From assembly GCF_029227915.1 (NCBI RefSeq), contig NC_079883.1:21144001-21204000 (forward strand): a DNA stretch of 60,000 nucleotides, given 5' to 3'. The notes beneath the pieces are model-generated. The model was given only the letters and a program-made list of their open reading frames with translations, was not told where the DNA came from and made no database searches. The DNA comes from Hydractinia symbiolongicarpus. Lineage: Eukaryota > Cnidaria > Hydrozoa > Anthoathecata > Hydractiniidae. The first letter of the stretch is position 1, and each line of letters starts with the position of its first letter. Shown here in pieces: positions 45,567 to 57,414 of the stretch. A program made the translations under genes and the position numbers.

Positions 45567-47537
45567 TGAACTACAAATCGAACGTTGTTGTTTTTCTTTC
45601 GAAACCTGATTTTTACAACCTTTCCACAAGTAAATTTTTAGATAATAATCCTGGTTTCTACAAACCCAAACAAAATACCTATCAGTTAATAAATACAATA
45701 TAAAGTGTTTTATCTATTTCTTCCGAGAAATATCACCCTTAGTCAGCGTATCAACCTGGCAAGCTCGGTTTATAATTTTGACCTCGGGTAATATTTCTCG
45801 GTATAGATAGACAAACTAGTTTCTATTGCATTAGTATTATTTGTAATGTTGACGAACTAATGCTGACAATTTTGTAAACATTACAAATGATACTCCAGCC
45901 TATAATCCTAAATAGCCATCGAAACCATGTTATTACTATACTAATTGAGATACAGAATTTTTAAGGTCTGCTTCAAGTTTCTTAGTCTTCCAGGCTAATG
46001 ACGGAAATCTTCAAGCCGCAGGGCTTCTTGTTTACATTTAAATGCTAAAAAACATAGATCTCTAATAATAGACCAATCAGAATTCATCACATGACTAGAC
46101 GGGTCCAGAGCTACTTTCCAGGTTTATCTCAAAAAGCTCTGGGGTCAAGAATTACATTCTGATAGAGCCTCAAATCGGCATTATTTATTTTTTTGTTTTT
46201 AAAAACGAAGTTATTTCTGCAAGTAGGGTTTTATAATAATTGCGTTTTGCTTAAAAATAAAATCCCGGTATTTTAAAACAACTTGCTGTATTTTGGCTTA
46301 TAAACAGAGATCGAGTATTAAAGTAACAAAGCAGGCTAAAAAAATTTTTTAAGCAGCGTTTGCAGGGAAGGCTGTTGAAGGAATATACACGTGTAAAATA
46401 TCCTATCAACTTTGTTGTGGTTAGCCCTGACATTTTATTATTTATCGAAGAAACATAAAGACAGTATAAGAGAGGAATGCCTGATAACGCCTCCGGTTTA
46501 TTGCAATTTTAAGAAGCTAAAAATGATAATACACATCTTGAAAAGTGGACTTCCGTAGCTGATCTGTTACGGTTTCAAAGAAAAATTATTTCCAGGATTG
46601 TAGACTGAAATGCTGTTTTTATAAAAAAAATGAACATGCATCATTACTTTTAAGCAACTATCGAAAACAATTAATTCATCACAAATTCCAACCCACAAAT
46701 TTCCTTACTGAGAAACTATATACCTTCATGAGAAAATATAATCCTCATTAAATCGCAAACTAAAACTGAATGCAATACCAACATCAGCTGGACATTTTGA
46801 AAATTGTCTTTTCATCATAGCTACTAACGTTAACTGATTTGTTTCCTATGATACTTACTGTTGACATTCTTCCCAATGTCAATAGTGAAGATGTCAGGAA
46901 GCGACATGAAATAACTTGTAATCCACTATGTATATAGCTATTTTTAAATAGTTAATATGGAGCTATGGGTATTGTCATGCTAACTGAGATATAGTTAATA
47001 AAAAAAGACTGATCTCATTTGCAAACCAGACAAAGATAGTGGTTGGAAGGTAGGTACCTTAATTTTTATGTCAAGAGTTTAAGTTGGATTAATTTAAAAA
47101 TTTTATATGAATTTTAAGAGGTGTAGCACAGTTCAAGACAGAGAACTAACAATTTAGAGTCATTTTTTCCCATTACTAAGTCTCTAAGTGAGGATTCAGT
47201 ACTGTCTCATCAAAACCAAAAATTAAAAGTCGCGAAAATTAATTCAGCCTTTTAATATCAAGTTTTTATTTAAAAACAAAAATTGGTGTACCATGATTTT
47301 ATTAATTATATTTTCTCGCACAAATAATTACCACACGATCAATGCTTATCACATAATAAAATAACTGAGAATGAATTTAATTATTTGAGAATTCATTTTT
47401 CATCATCACCGAAGAGAGAGAAATTTTCTGTGCAGCTGGTGTTCTATTGATCCTTCAACTGTGTTTTAATATTTTTTTTTGCAATCGCGGTTAGAAGTAA
47501 CATCTGAACACATCGTCAAACTTTTATTTCTTTACAG
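45567..47537. other. Gene-free stretch upstream of CTCK paralogue 2
   Basis: No gene supported. Around 46075-46150 there is a short element-like region (CCAGAGCTACTTTCC…AAAGCTCTGGGGTC). The last part is the 5' flank of the CTCK gene and ends in a pyrimidine-rich tract plus CAG at 47535-47537. Confidence 0.5.
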
Positions 47538-47551
47538 TCGAAAATCAAAGC

Positions 47552-47989
47552 ATGGTACAGTCAAGAAATGCTATCTGCTTGCTGATAGTAATAACATGGA
47601 CAGTCCATGTGGCTTTATCGATGTCGCTGTTAAATAGACTTAAAGATTCCATCATCCGTAAAAGAAATAAATCTACAGTTATTCTGGCAAGGAAAGAAGT
47701 ATCACCAGACAGCTGCAAAGCATACGACTATAATCTTACTGTGAGCCATAAAAATTGCATTCCTGAAACAGTAAGAGTTAAATATTGTTATGGTCAATGT
47801 AACAGTATCTATCTACCTAGTTCTGGAAGGAAAGAGCATCCTTTGGTGTTTTGTCGAGTTTGCAAACCAAAGAGTTATCATTGGCGTAATGTTTACTTAA
47901 ACTGCAATGAGGGTTCAATAAAACCAATTCGACTGAGGAAGGTACAAGTTGTACACTCGTGTGCGTGCACATTTTGTCGCGAAGCTTAA
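47552..47989 (+). CDS. Secreted CTCK (DAN/gremlin-like) cystine-knot protein, paralogue 2
   Basis: 145 residues, one exon. Signal peptide about 1-23, KDSIIRK at 31-37, CTCK domain with Cys at the same ten positions as paralogue 1 (55, 69, 79, 83, 101, 104, 118, 137, 139, 142). YDYNLTVSHKNCI and VRVKYCYGQC are shared exactly with it. Differences concentrate between signal peptide and knot and at the very C-terminus (CACTFCREA). Immediately upstream, TTTATTTCTTTACAG is a strong 3' splice site, 14 nt before the ATG, so the mRNA probably has a spliced or trans-spliced leader. AATAAA at 48032-48037 is a likely polyadenylation signal. Confidence 0.88.
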   Translation: MVQSRNAICLLIVITWTVHVALSMSLLNRLKDSIIRKRNKSTVILARKEVSPDSCKAYDYNLTVSHKNCIPETVRVKYCYGQCNSIYLPSSGRKEHPLVFCRVCKPKSYHWRNVYLNCNEGSIKPIRLRKVQVVHSCACTFCREA

Positions 47990-48263
47990 GGTAGATTGTT
48001 AAAGAGGTTTCTTTTGTTTATATTGCATATCAATAAAAATACAACGACTGGGTAAAAAACATTTCATTTTTTATATATCTGATTGCAATTATGGACAAAG
48101 CAGCACGGCTTATTTAGAATTTATGCGCAACAAGGGATCAGATTGATTGTTTATTTTAGAGTGCGCATTTTGAACCTGTCGATGTTTACAACGCAACCGG
48201 CTGCGAAGTAGCGACCATTTCACCTTGATTGCCTTTATTTTGTTATGGTTAGGGTTAGTTTAC

Positions 48264-48286
48264 AGTTAGTTAGTTAGTTAGTTAGT
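48264..48286. repeat. (GTTA)n microsatellite
   Basis: About five GTTA/AGTT units in a row, preceded by an imperfect GGTTAGGGTTAG. Confidence 0.9.
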
Positions 48287-50341
48287 GTTGCTCTTGTCTA
48301 TGATTTTACTTTTAACAGATAATTGTATATTCATAGGAAATATGAGCTATTTGAATCTATTGTAAATTATGTATCCTGTGACTGTAAAAGGATTTGAATT
48401 AACACTAGGTTGTCCACTTTGTCATGTGTAAAGTTATTATAAAGTAGATCTTCGTTATCAACTTCTTTAAACTGCTTTGTGTGAAAAACAAAATTGCTAA
48501 GAGAAATAATATTTGTCTTTAGAAATGCCTCTATATAATTTCCTCTTCCCTTTGTTTAGTTATTGTCAATACAAGTTATTTTTGCATATACTTGTTACCT
48601 GGTCGTTGAATTTCTTTTTTAAATCTGACGTTTTTATTGGCTTATAGCAATTACGTGAACAGGTATTTTTGTTCTATAACGACCGGCGGTAAACATGTAA
48701 ACCAAAAAACAGAAAAGGAGACAAACTTTTAGGAAATTTAAACTCTATGAAATGTCCAAGAAAATGTAAGTTTTATAATTGTTGATCAAAGCTTGTGGAA
48801 GGATGATTTTATTAGTTCATTTCTGGCGGTAATATTAACAACTTCTCGTTAAATTTTCACACATATGAACACCAGAATATGCACATCGGTAACAAACCCA
48901 AAAACAACACCAAAGCCAAACGATAATGTCTTGAAATTTTATAATATAATTATATAATTATAAGTATAGTTTTATTGCGTTCTGTTGTTACAAGACTGAT
49001 CACCTCTTCGTCATGTTTTTGTTTATCAAAAAACCAGATACTAAATGACGTTTATCCGGTTGTTACATGGGAAAACAGCAACCTCGCTGCGGGTGGGCAA
49101 TGACGTCGCAACCTTAATCGCACCAAAACAAATAAAGGTTGATAACTTAAATCTACTTTGTAATGTGATAGGGTTAGGTACAAAATGATTAGTAGAAGAG
49201 GAATTGTTTTACATAAGACGAAAAAGAACATGATTAAAGGGGATGTCCAGTTATTTTTCAAAATTTGTGTGTTGAATAAACACCATCGTGTTAATAATAC
49301 CTGCCAAAAGAATTTTCAAATTCGTATTACAAATGATATAAATATCTATCAAAGTTTAAGATTGTTACTTTTTTTTCAAACGACACCATCTTTTTGTTGT
49401 TATCATTGAGGTCTGGACTCTAATATTTATCGTGACGCAATTTATGACAACAGCTTGCTGATGAATAAATAATATGCCTTTTTCCCAGAATGTTCCAGTA
49501 TGTTTTTAGTCTTTACTTTCAAATTCGTTTTTTTAAGTGAACCATATTTTGACATATTTTATGTCTGCATGAAAGGAAAATATATATAATACATGAAACA
49601 ATCAATAATTAACTTACAAGAAAAGTCTTGATTTATGTCGAAACATGTTTCAACCAAATAAATGAGTATTTTTCCCTAAAATTGTTACTCAACTTGTGAT
49701 GCTAAGTTCATATCCAAGATTTATTATTAAGATTAATTAACACACATTTCTTGTCAGAACAATTCTATGCAATGTGCAACGCTGTTTGCAATCGGGTAGC
49801 ATGTAAAAGACACAATAACAATATGACTGAAACTAAAATGCATGCATCTTGTTTCTGTCTTCCAGGTATGAAAATCCATTTTCTTTCCGCAAAACACACA
49901 ATTAATATACTAACATAAAAGGTTTAGAGACAATACTAATCTTTCAGCGAAATGATGCAAATATAGTTTGTTTACCTTTATTATTTCCCAAATTAACTTG
50001 TCAAATAGGCTAATTATGGACTTTTGATAAAAGAAATAGAAAATGGCATTTACTTTATACCCATTGGGCTTATTAAAGTTGCTGGTTTACAATTTTTTCT
50101 GGTGTTCCGCTACCTATAGTTGATTGATTTTAATTCTTAGCTATACTAGCATATTAGTTACTACTAGCTAGTTGGAGAGATATACACTGTATTCTTTGTT
50201 ATTGGATTTTTTTTTAACATTTGTAAATAATAACTTATGACTTGGCAATCCTGAACACGTTGGGTTGGTGGTATTAGGCTAAATATCGGTCTTTATCATG
50301 TTTTATATATATTCAACAAAACGAAACAAGGAATATTCAAC

Positions 50342-50381
50342 AAAAAGTCAAGGCTCAAGTACCCTTGAGCCTTGACTTTTT
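50342..50381. repeat. Perfect short hairpin (18-bp arms)
   Basis: AAAAAGTCAAGGCTCAAG, spacer TACC, then its exact reverse complement. Too short for a typical animal pre-miRNA; it could act as a transcript terminator-like or palindromic site, but there is no adjacent gene. Confidence 0.9.
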
Positions 50382-52890
50382 AAAAATTATAGCCTGTAAG
50401 AAAGTTTAAGTTGCACTTACAGAAAATTGTTATTGTTTTTAAATTTGAAAAATGTTCTGTCAATAACTATCTATATAATATTTATAAGTATTGTTAGAGT
50501 GTTATCCCCATCGGGTATATCTAACTATGGTTATATTTTCAGTTATATGTATCCACAAGCAAAGTTTAAAACACTATGTATTTTTACAGGGTGCACTTGT
50601 TAGACAAATCTAATGGAATTAACATAAAGGGATTTTGTATTATACATGAAGTTCCCGGATTCTAAGCATTCTACTGTTAGAGGGTAATAGATTTTTGTGT
50701 GGAAAACTATGTATTTTATTCAAGTAATAACAAATAGACATTTGGAAGAAAAACTGATTACTTTAAAAGCTAGAGAATTGTGGATACGTAAACCGGTCAT
50801 GATTTTTTTCAAGCCACATGTTGTTTCCTATTTAGCCAGATAAGCTGGGCAAAACTCCCTAACATGTGCTTAATAATCGATCGATTTACCACAATAACTT
50901 AACCTGATGGCATAAGAAGGTTAAGAAAGTTTTCAATATATATAAATAGCCCCAAAACTAATAAATGACCATGTTTTGTTTTTCTGAGGATAACACAGAC
51001 AACATAACCTTACAAGTTTACCACTATCATTTTCACAATAGAGGCCTAATCTTGCTTTGTCAAGTTATTTCCAAAGAAAATGAGAACAATTTTAAGAACA
51101 TTGAATCAATTTCTTAGAAAAGAGTGCTACATTACACCTACTAAATAAGTAAGAAAAGCAGTATATTCAGTGGCATCTTCACCTTCTGAAGGTTTGATTA
51201 TGCCAGAACAGATACTATACCAACAAACAATTTGTGGTCAGTATTTATATGAATCTGAACAGACAAACCGAAACAATAAACAATTTGTGATTACTGAGTA
51301 CACTGCGTTGAGGTCAAAATAAATTTATACTAAATTTATTAGCAGTGGAGTTTGACAATAATGACGATGCATGGGAAGCACATCATCCCTGTGTGCATAG
51401 CTAGCTATAACATCCTACCTATAATATCTGGCTAGGATAAAAAGGTGGGTAACTTTTCTAAAAAAGTAATTATAACCTAAGTTTAAGTAAACTAGGTAAA
51501 AAATTAGATCTTACATCAAAAATGTAAACTTTTTGGAGGAGTAAGAAACAGGATGTTTGTCGGCTAGCTAGCTTAACAACAATAAAGGTGCCATAAATAC
51601 ACACTTAATTAATAAATTTTCGAAATTCTTTACACACTACGACTACTACAATACACCCTCTATATATTTTTATCCAATACGACACTTCTAATATGGTAGT
51701 CGAAAGTAACCTAAATAACCTAAAGGCGATGTTGAAAAAAGGCTTATTACCAATAATAATTTCTGAAATTGCTAGGATTACCAGAATATTGTTTTGTAAA
51801 TAAGTTTATACAAAAAGATAAGTTGAATAACATGAGATCTATCAGCAAATTGGAAAACGCAATGTCAACTGACCTCAGTAATGTTTTTTCCAAAAAAAAA
51901 GATGACGCAAAAGTTACTACCGCCGTCTTCGTCTGAATAAAGTAAATTAATTAAAATTATGTCTAGTCGCTATAACAGTATGGCAAACAAATTAATTAGG
52001 CATTTAGCTAAATATAAAATAATTCGATCCTAACGGCAGGCTCTTCCTTCCCCCCCGACGGTAGCTATGTTAGATTTCCGCAAAAAATACGTATACCATT
52101 GCTGCAACTTGCTTGTCTGCTACACAAGCAGGTCAACAGAAAGCTTTAGATGGGCTAAAACCACTATAAATAAAGTGCGTTGAAGTAGGGACTCGAGCGT
52201 TATAACATTTAAGCGATTACGAGATATTAAAAGGCATTTACATAAGACATTCAGGTGAAGTGATTTTCCACATTACAGTGAAAAGTTTACATGATGTTTC
52301 CCCAAATTCAATCCCAGGATTCCTTGCTTTTTTACATTGGGGTGAAAAGGGAAAGAAGACCCTGAGAAAATATTGGGAGAACGTGTCACGATTAATAAAT
52401 GTATTTATGCGTTTTCGTACCTCTAAAAATACATTTTTCTGGTTGGTGATTCTTGACAATGTTACTAGCCTTGTTAACTAAGCATTTTTCAAGGACATCA
52501 GAATTCAGTTTCTATCATATGAAACCTTAGACTCAAACGAATGTGTCAGAGCCCATACCTAAATTTCAAATCCACCAATTATCACAAAATAATTTCTCAG
52601 AGCAAACTCAGAATAAAAATCTACCAATAAGCGTAAAACCAGTGTGATCACATATTACCCTCTTAAGAATTATTGATTAGAAAAAATTATCCTGGGTCTC
52701 CTAACCACTATGAGATATGTCGTCAGGGAAAGTTACTTTAAAATAATTTGTATTGTTTTCTTATCAGGTGTAGCAGTAAACAGCAGATGCAAAAAATTTC
52801 ACTTTTATAATTCTCTTTTAAGTATGATATTTCTATAACAATAGTTTAAAACTCCTTGCCCCTACAGTAGAAAGTAATATTTATATCGCA

Positions 52891-52955
52891 TCTCTTTAAT
52901 TATAGCCGTATTTTATCTGTCTCTGCCCGGATCCCCTGCTGAGTTAGAAAGATGA
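52891..52955 (+). mobile_element. Mini-Helitron 5'-end fragment
   Basis: TCTCTTTAATTATAGCCG after an A, continuing CTGTCTCTGCCCGG and CTGAGTTAGAAA, matches the first 60 bases of the copy at 13796; the 3' part is missing. Confidence 0.75.
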
Positions 52956-53368
52956 TAGGCTGAGTTTACGCAGTTAATCAGTGTTCTTTTTTATGTATTT
53001 TTAGGGTTTAGTTGGATCTTTTTCACCTTTTTCACTTGTATACAAGTTCTAAATGTATTTATTTTGATGTGTTGGCTATTTAGCTATGAAGGTACTTTAT
53101 TTTATAATTTTCAATTACCTTAGCTAATATGCTAGCTAATATACTTGTGATTTTAGCTATATCTTCACTTTTTTTTATATTTCGTTTGAAAGTGAAAATA
53201 ATAAGCTAGCTAAGAAGCATCAGAATTCTTAGTTGGTTTTGTGTTTCGAATGCGCTTTTAATTTGAGAATGTGGTTAGGTAGACTATAATGAATTATGTA
53301 CCATTTTACAAAACAACATAGCTATTATAAACCTGCCATACCAATTTAAAAGTATGGATAAACACATT

Positions 53369-54532
53369 TGTTACACCAGGATATGTCGCAATCAACGTGA
53401 TATGTCGCAATCAACGGTAAATGTCGCAACGTCGCCGGTAAATGTCGCAAGTCAACAGTAAGTGACGCAAACCCAACGGTAAATGTCGCAACAGCAAATG
53501 TCGCACCAAAATCGATGATCAACGGTAAATGTCGCACAGATAGAAATCAACATATTACTCTCAAAATGTTCTACAACATAAGTATCACTGAGGGAAGGAA
53601 TAAAAATTTGGTAGAAGCTAAAAAAGTTTTTCTTACATACGCAAATAATCCTAGGAAACTAAACTTTAATGTTGTCTCGAATTAAACACCACTTATGAAA
53701 AGACCACTTCCTTACGATTTTGTAATGTGGATTAAAAGGGAAGACGTTAAAAGAAAAGTTCAACAAATCGTCAAAGTAAACTTTTTTTTCGGTTTTTTGA
53801 TTGGGTGCCCTACTCTCCAGTGGAGGATTCGAAGTATCGTATGTAGAGAAAGGATGTTGTGTGGGTAAAGGGATGACCTAATAAACAAGGGCTTCATCAG
53901 AAGCACATGCCTTGTTTTTTATACCACTTTCTACTCAGGTAGTGAAATTGATCCGTGATAGAATCAAAACAACCCGACCTGTCGTAAGCGGTTGGTCATT
54001 TTAAAACGGAAGGGATAGCTCTATATATTTCTTTCTCGATTTGTTTGTGGGCCATGATTAACAGATTTGGTGATTTCAGTCTCTGTAATTTTCTACAGCA
54101 CATCTAATTTCAAGGCAATCAAAACTCGCAACAATTTGAATGTTCAAAAGATAGTTCATTGTTTCAATACCTTTAACAATAGGGACACGCGCCCCTATTC
54201 AAAATTTATGATGCAGAATTATCACATTGAGCATTATTATGAAAAGTGCAGGTGGTTTATTCTTTCTTTATAGTCAAGTGATATTTAAAATAATATTATT
54301 TAATCAAAAAAAGTTTGAAACCATCAAAAAAATTTGCGACATTTACTGTTAATTGTGAATTTCTGTGCGACATTTACTGTTGATTTTAACATTCGAAGCA
54401 CAAAATTATTTGCGACATTTACCGTTTGGTTTGCGACATTTACTGTTGATTTGCGACATTTACCGGCGACGTTTCGATATTTACCGTTGGTTGCGACATT
54501 TCACGTTGATTGCGACATATCCTGGTGTAACA
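53369..54532. mobile_element. 1.16-kb TIR element with sub-repeated long terminal inverted repeats
   Basis: Left end TGTTACACCAGGATATG, right end CATATCCTGGTGTAACA, with inverted repeats of about 180-200 bp. Each arm is itself a set of about seven copies of a unit containing GGTAAATGTCGCAA. Both sides are flanked by ACATT (53364-53368 and 54533-54537), a perfect 5-bp target duplication. The roughly 780-bp centre has no transposase; a 68-codon frame at 54067-54273 is unrecognised. I cannot assign the superfamily from these ends. Confidence 0.88.
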
Positions 54533-54807
54533 ACATTCCATGGTCAATATGTCAAGCTTGACAGACTGTATTTTTATTCTAAACAAACACACTTGTGGAA
54601 AAACAAATATCGAGTGTTTGGTGGTGAGCACTACTGTTAGCTATGAGTAAATTTAGCTCTTACTGCTTACCGCTATGAAATATCCTCTTAGGTCTTTAAT
54701 GTTAGTACAAGGCAGTAAATTTATCAAAGTGTTACAAAATAATTCCAAGTCATAAGTCCCGGTGGCAATTTTTCTCTTGGTGGTATAAAAAACATACTTT
54801 TTGTTAA

Positions 54808-55270
54808 CACGTTCCCTGCCGAAAACTGGCAGCGGTATAAAAAAACGACACGCTTACTGCCATGTGTTTTTGGCGGGTCGTCCAAATATTGCAATGCTAG
54901 TAACTTAAGCTTTGTAACATCTTGAAGTATTATATATATTTGTAACGAGAACAGTTGCGAGAATAAAGTTCAATAATAAAAATACACTACGTAAATATTC
55001 GTAGTTTGGCAATGCGCAAAGAATTTTGTTGCGCAGTGCAACACTACGTATATATTCGTACGTACATATACGTAGCACGGCACTACATGGAAAAACTTTT
55101 TGCGCAGCGCCACACTACGTATATATACGTACGTATGTATTCGTACCGTGGCATTGCAGAAGAAATATTGAATCTTTACGGAATGATTCCATTGCATTGG
55201 AGCTATTTTCGAACGTTTTTCGAATGTTTGGAATGTGCTTACTATAAATATGTAATTGGCAGTCAACGAG
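54808..55270. mobile_element. piggyBac-like MITE
   Basis: Flanked on both sides by TTAA (54804-54807 and 55271-55274). Ends are CACGTTCCCTGCC on the left and GGCAGTCAACGAG on the right, imperfect inverted repeats of the piggyBac type. The interior holds two to three copies of a roughly 72-bp unit with CACTACGTATATA and TTGCGCAG.G words. Non-autonomous: no transposase. Confidence 0.75.
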
Positions 55271-55274
55271 TTAA

Positions 55275-56221
55275 AGTAAAGAGCCCCATAACTCTCTAAA
55301 TATTTAAATATAGACTTATATCTTGGTTTGGTTTGGTTCTAGACCATTTTGATGAAATAGAGCCCAAAATCTTTTTCCTATCATCATAGTTCCTATGTTT
55401 TTTAATTTAGGGTATTTTCGGAGACTTGTTTTACCTTCACTTAAGTGCTTAACTGGCCTTCAACGCAACGTCACGCAGTTACTTGTGGCTTAATCCGGTT
55501 AGTTTATTTACCTATTACTACTGTGATTTGTGTGTAGAGAAGGAAAGTATGCATATATATATAGATAAATACCTTTCGCAAAAAATGTATATTATAAGAT
55601 ATGTTTTTTTGTTTACATGTAGTTTTTTAATAGACAATACTAATCCACCACAAAATATATAGAAACAAGATAGCAAATTTCGACAAGTAATAAATACACC
55701 ATTTTTATATTCCGTCCAAGAGATTTGAACTTTGATCAAATTTACTTCTTAATGCTTACGGATCTTAGGTTATTTGATTAGATCCGAACGCTCAAAATGA
55801 GGTTATTGTTGCGAACTTCAACATGGCAGTTCTTCTCATATATAATTAAGTTTAAAAAATCAAAAAAAAAATCGAATGTTCATCGTTGTCATGTTCCGGC
55901 ATATGCAGCATAGGGTCATCCTGGATACTTAAACAATCTGAGTATAGCTGTGGCAAGGAATAAAATAATCATACACTCTATTGGCGCCATTAGTTTAAAA
56001 TGAGGCGTCGTAAAAAACAAACAAAGTGAAATTCTGTTTTCAATATTTACGGTTATTTAAGAACGCTGCTCCCCATTTCATATAAAATAAACCAGTTAAC
56101 AAGATATTTAAACAGTACACATTAACTTAATATAAATACACAAATTATCGAAGCTCAACTTTTGCTCTGGCTTCTTGGTCTTGAAAACATGTGAGATATA
56201 AACGGATTATTTCCAATAAAA
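55275..56221. other. Gene-free stretch with dispersed repeat
   Basis: At about 55320-55440 an inverted copy of the dispersed repeat (TTGATGAAATAGAGCCC … TATCATCATAGTTCC … GGAGAC) seen at 9.8, 26.55 and 31.45 kb. The rest is unremarkable 3' flank of the minus-strand CTCK gene. Confidence 0.5.
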
Positions 56222-56668
56222 TTATTTCCAACTGGGCCTGCAGGCTGCGCATGCGCAGGACTGTATGACTTGTACCTTAGTTTTTCGGCTAGTTTGTACG
56301 AGATTTTTATTGCATGTTAAGTAAACAACACGCCAGCGATGACTCTGCGGTTTGCAAATTTGACAAAACGTTAGAGGATTTTGTTTTTTTCTAGTACTAG
56401 GGAGATAGACACTGCTACATTCTCCATAACAATATTTAACTGTGATAATTTCAGGAATACAATTTGGTTGAGTAACAGTAAGATTATAGTCATATGTTTT
56501 GCAACTGTCTGTTCCCAGTTCTTCTCTTGTAAGAATAAGAGTAGATCTCTTTCTGTGTTTGCGGATGATCGAATCTTTCATACTATCCAGCATTGACTTG
56601 GATGACATCGCTTGTACTGTCCATGTTATTGCTATTATCAAGCTCATAAAATCACTTACCCTTGCCAT
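56222..56668 (-). CDS. Secreted CTCK (DAN/gremlin-like) cystine-knot protein, paralogue 3
   Basis: 148 residues, one exon, opposite strand. Signal peptide about 1-24 with ITWTVQA, KDSIIRK at 31-37, then the knot with Cys at 56, 70, 80, 84, 102, 105, 119, 138, 140 and 143, the paralogues' pattern shifted by one. CYGEC replaces CYGQC, and the tail is CACAACRPSWK. It is the most diverged of the three. NLTV is conserved as a possible glycosylation site. TTTTTAG on the minus strand (AG at 56693-56692) is a possible splice acceptor 23 nt before the ATG. The frame is intact. Confidence 0.88.
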   Translation of the reverse strand: MARVSDFMSLIIAITWTVQAMSSKSMLDSMKDSIIRKHRKRSTLILTREELGTDSCKTYDYNLTVTQPNCIPEIITVKYCYGECSSVYLPSTRKKQNPLTFCQICKPQSHRWRVVYLTCNKNLVQTSRKTKVQVIQSCACAACRPSWK

Positions 56669-56691
56669 TATTGTTCACACCAATTTTACCT

Positions 56692-57414
56692 CTAAAAATT
56701 CAATATAAAAATATTTTACTCAATTTGTTGTAGATTATATTCAGCTAATGTGCATAATTAACGCAATTTTCTTATTTTTCACTTCGAATCAAAAAACAAG
56801 AAAGTAAATAAAAATAAATGTTGCTGCTCGAAAAACTTCCAGTTTTTGTAACGGCAATAAAATAACATTCATTTTTATATTCCATTTTGATCATACTATA
56901 CCAATAGAAAGAAGAAAAATGTATAGTTCACCGAAACATATCTCCATCACGCTATTTTGTTTCATTCTTTGTTGACAGTTACTGTGTGAAAAATTGTATA
57001 ATTAATACAATTAAGTTACTGATGTCATTGGTGATGTAACCTTAGCCTCTGACAAACTGAATTATTTGTTGTTATTTAAATGAAAGCCATTTCTACAAGA
57101 TTGGCGTGACCTTATGTATACAACAATCACATTAGAACATTTCTCACGCAAGTTCTTAAGCACTCTAGCTAGCCTCCAATCCCCCACAAATACTCGAACA
57201 CCTCCTTGGGAAAAGAAATTCATATCATAGGAATTTTTTGCATCGTTTTTTTCTTAAGATTAGAAACAATATCAAAAAGTTATATTATGGCAGATTGAAT
57301 ATTTGCTTAACCTTTCAAATGTATTACCTTGTTCAGTTTTTCTAACGTCGGAACCATCTCTCCAGGGTATGTTTGAAAAATTTAAGGAATAATGACGAAT
57401 GAGGAATGGCAGAC
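56692..57414. other. Upstream flank of CTCK paralogue 3
   Basis: AT-rich, no gene on either strand and no convincing similarity to the upstream flanks of the other two CTCK genes. Confidence 0.5.

Larger units (their letters stand above)
47990..53368. other. Long gene-free stretch
   Basis: Holds a short GTTA microsatellite (48264-48286), an 18-bp perfect hairpin at 50342-50381 and a Helitron 5' fragment at 52891. Reading frames at 49052-49261, 49185-49409 and the mirrored pair near 52238-52481 are unsupported. Confidence 0.55.

Noticed and set aside
45310-45703. Short frames with SVCPRKPRPVTET or GHGFRGHTDRQ
   Set aside because: They lie within or run out of mini-Helitron copies.
54970-55299. 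Overlapping frames of about 97 codons on both strands with YVYIRTYIYV-type sequence
   Set aside because: They are translations of the palindromic TACGTATATA tandem unit inside the piggyBac-like MITE; mirrored frames on both strands are expected from such a repeat.
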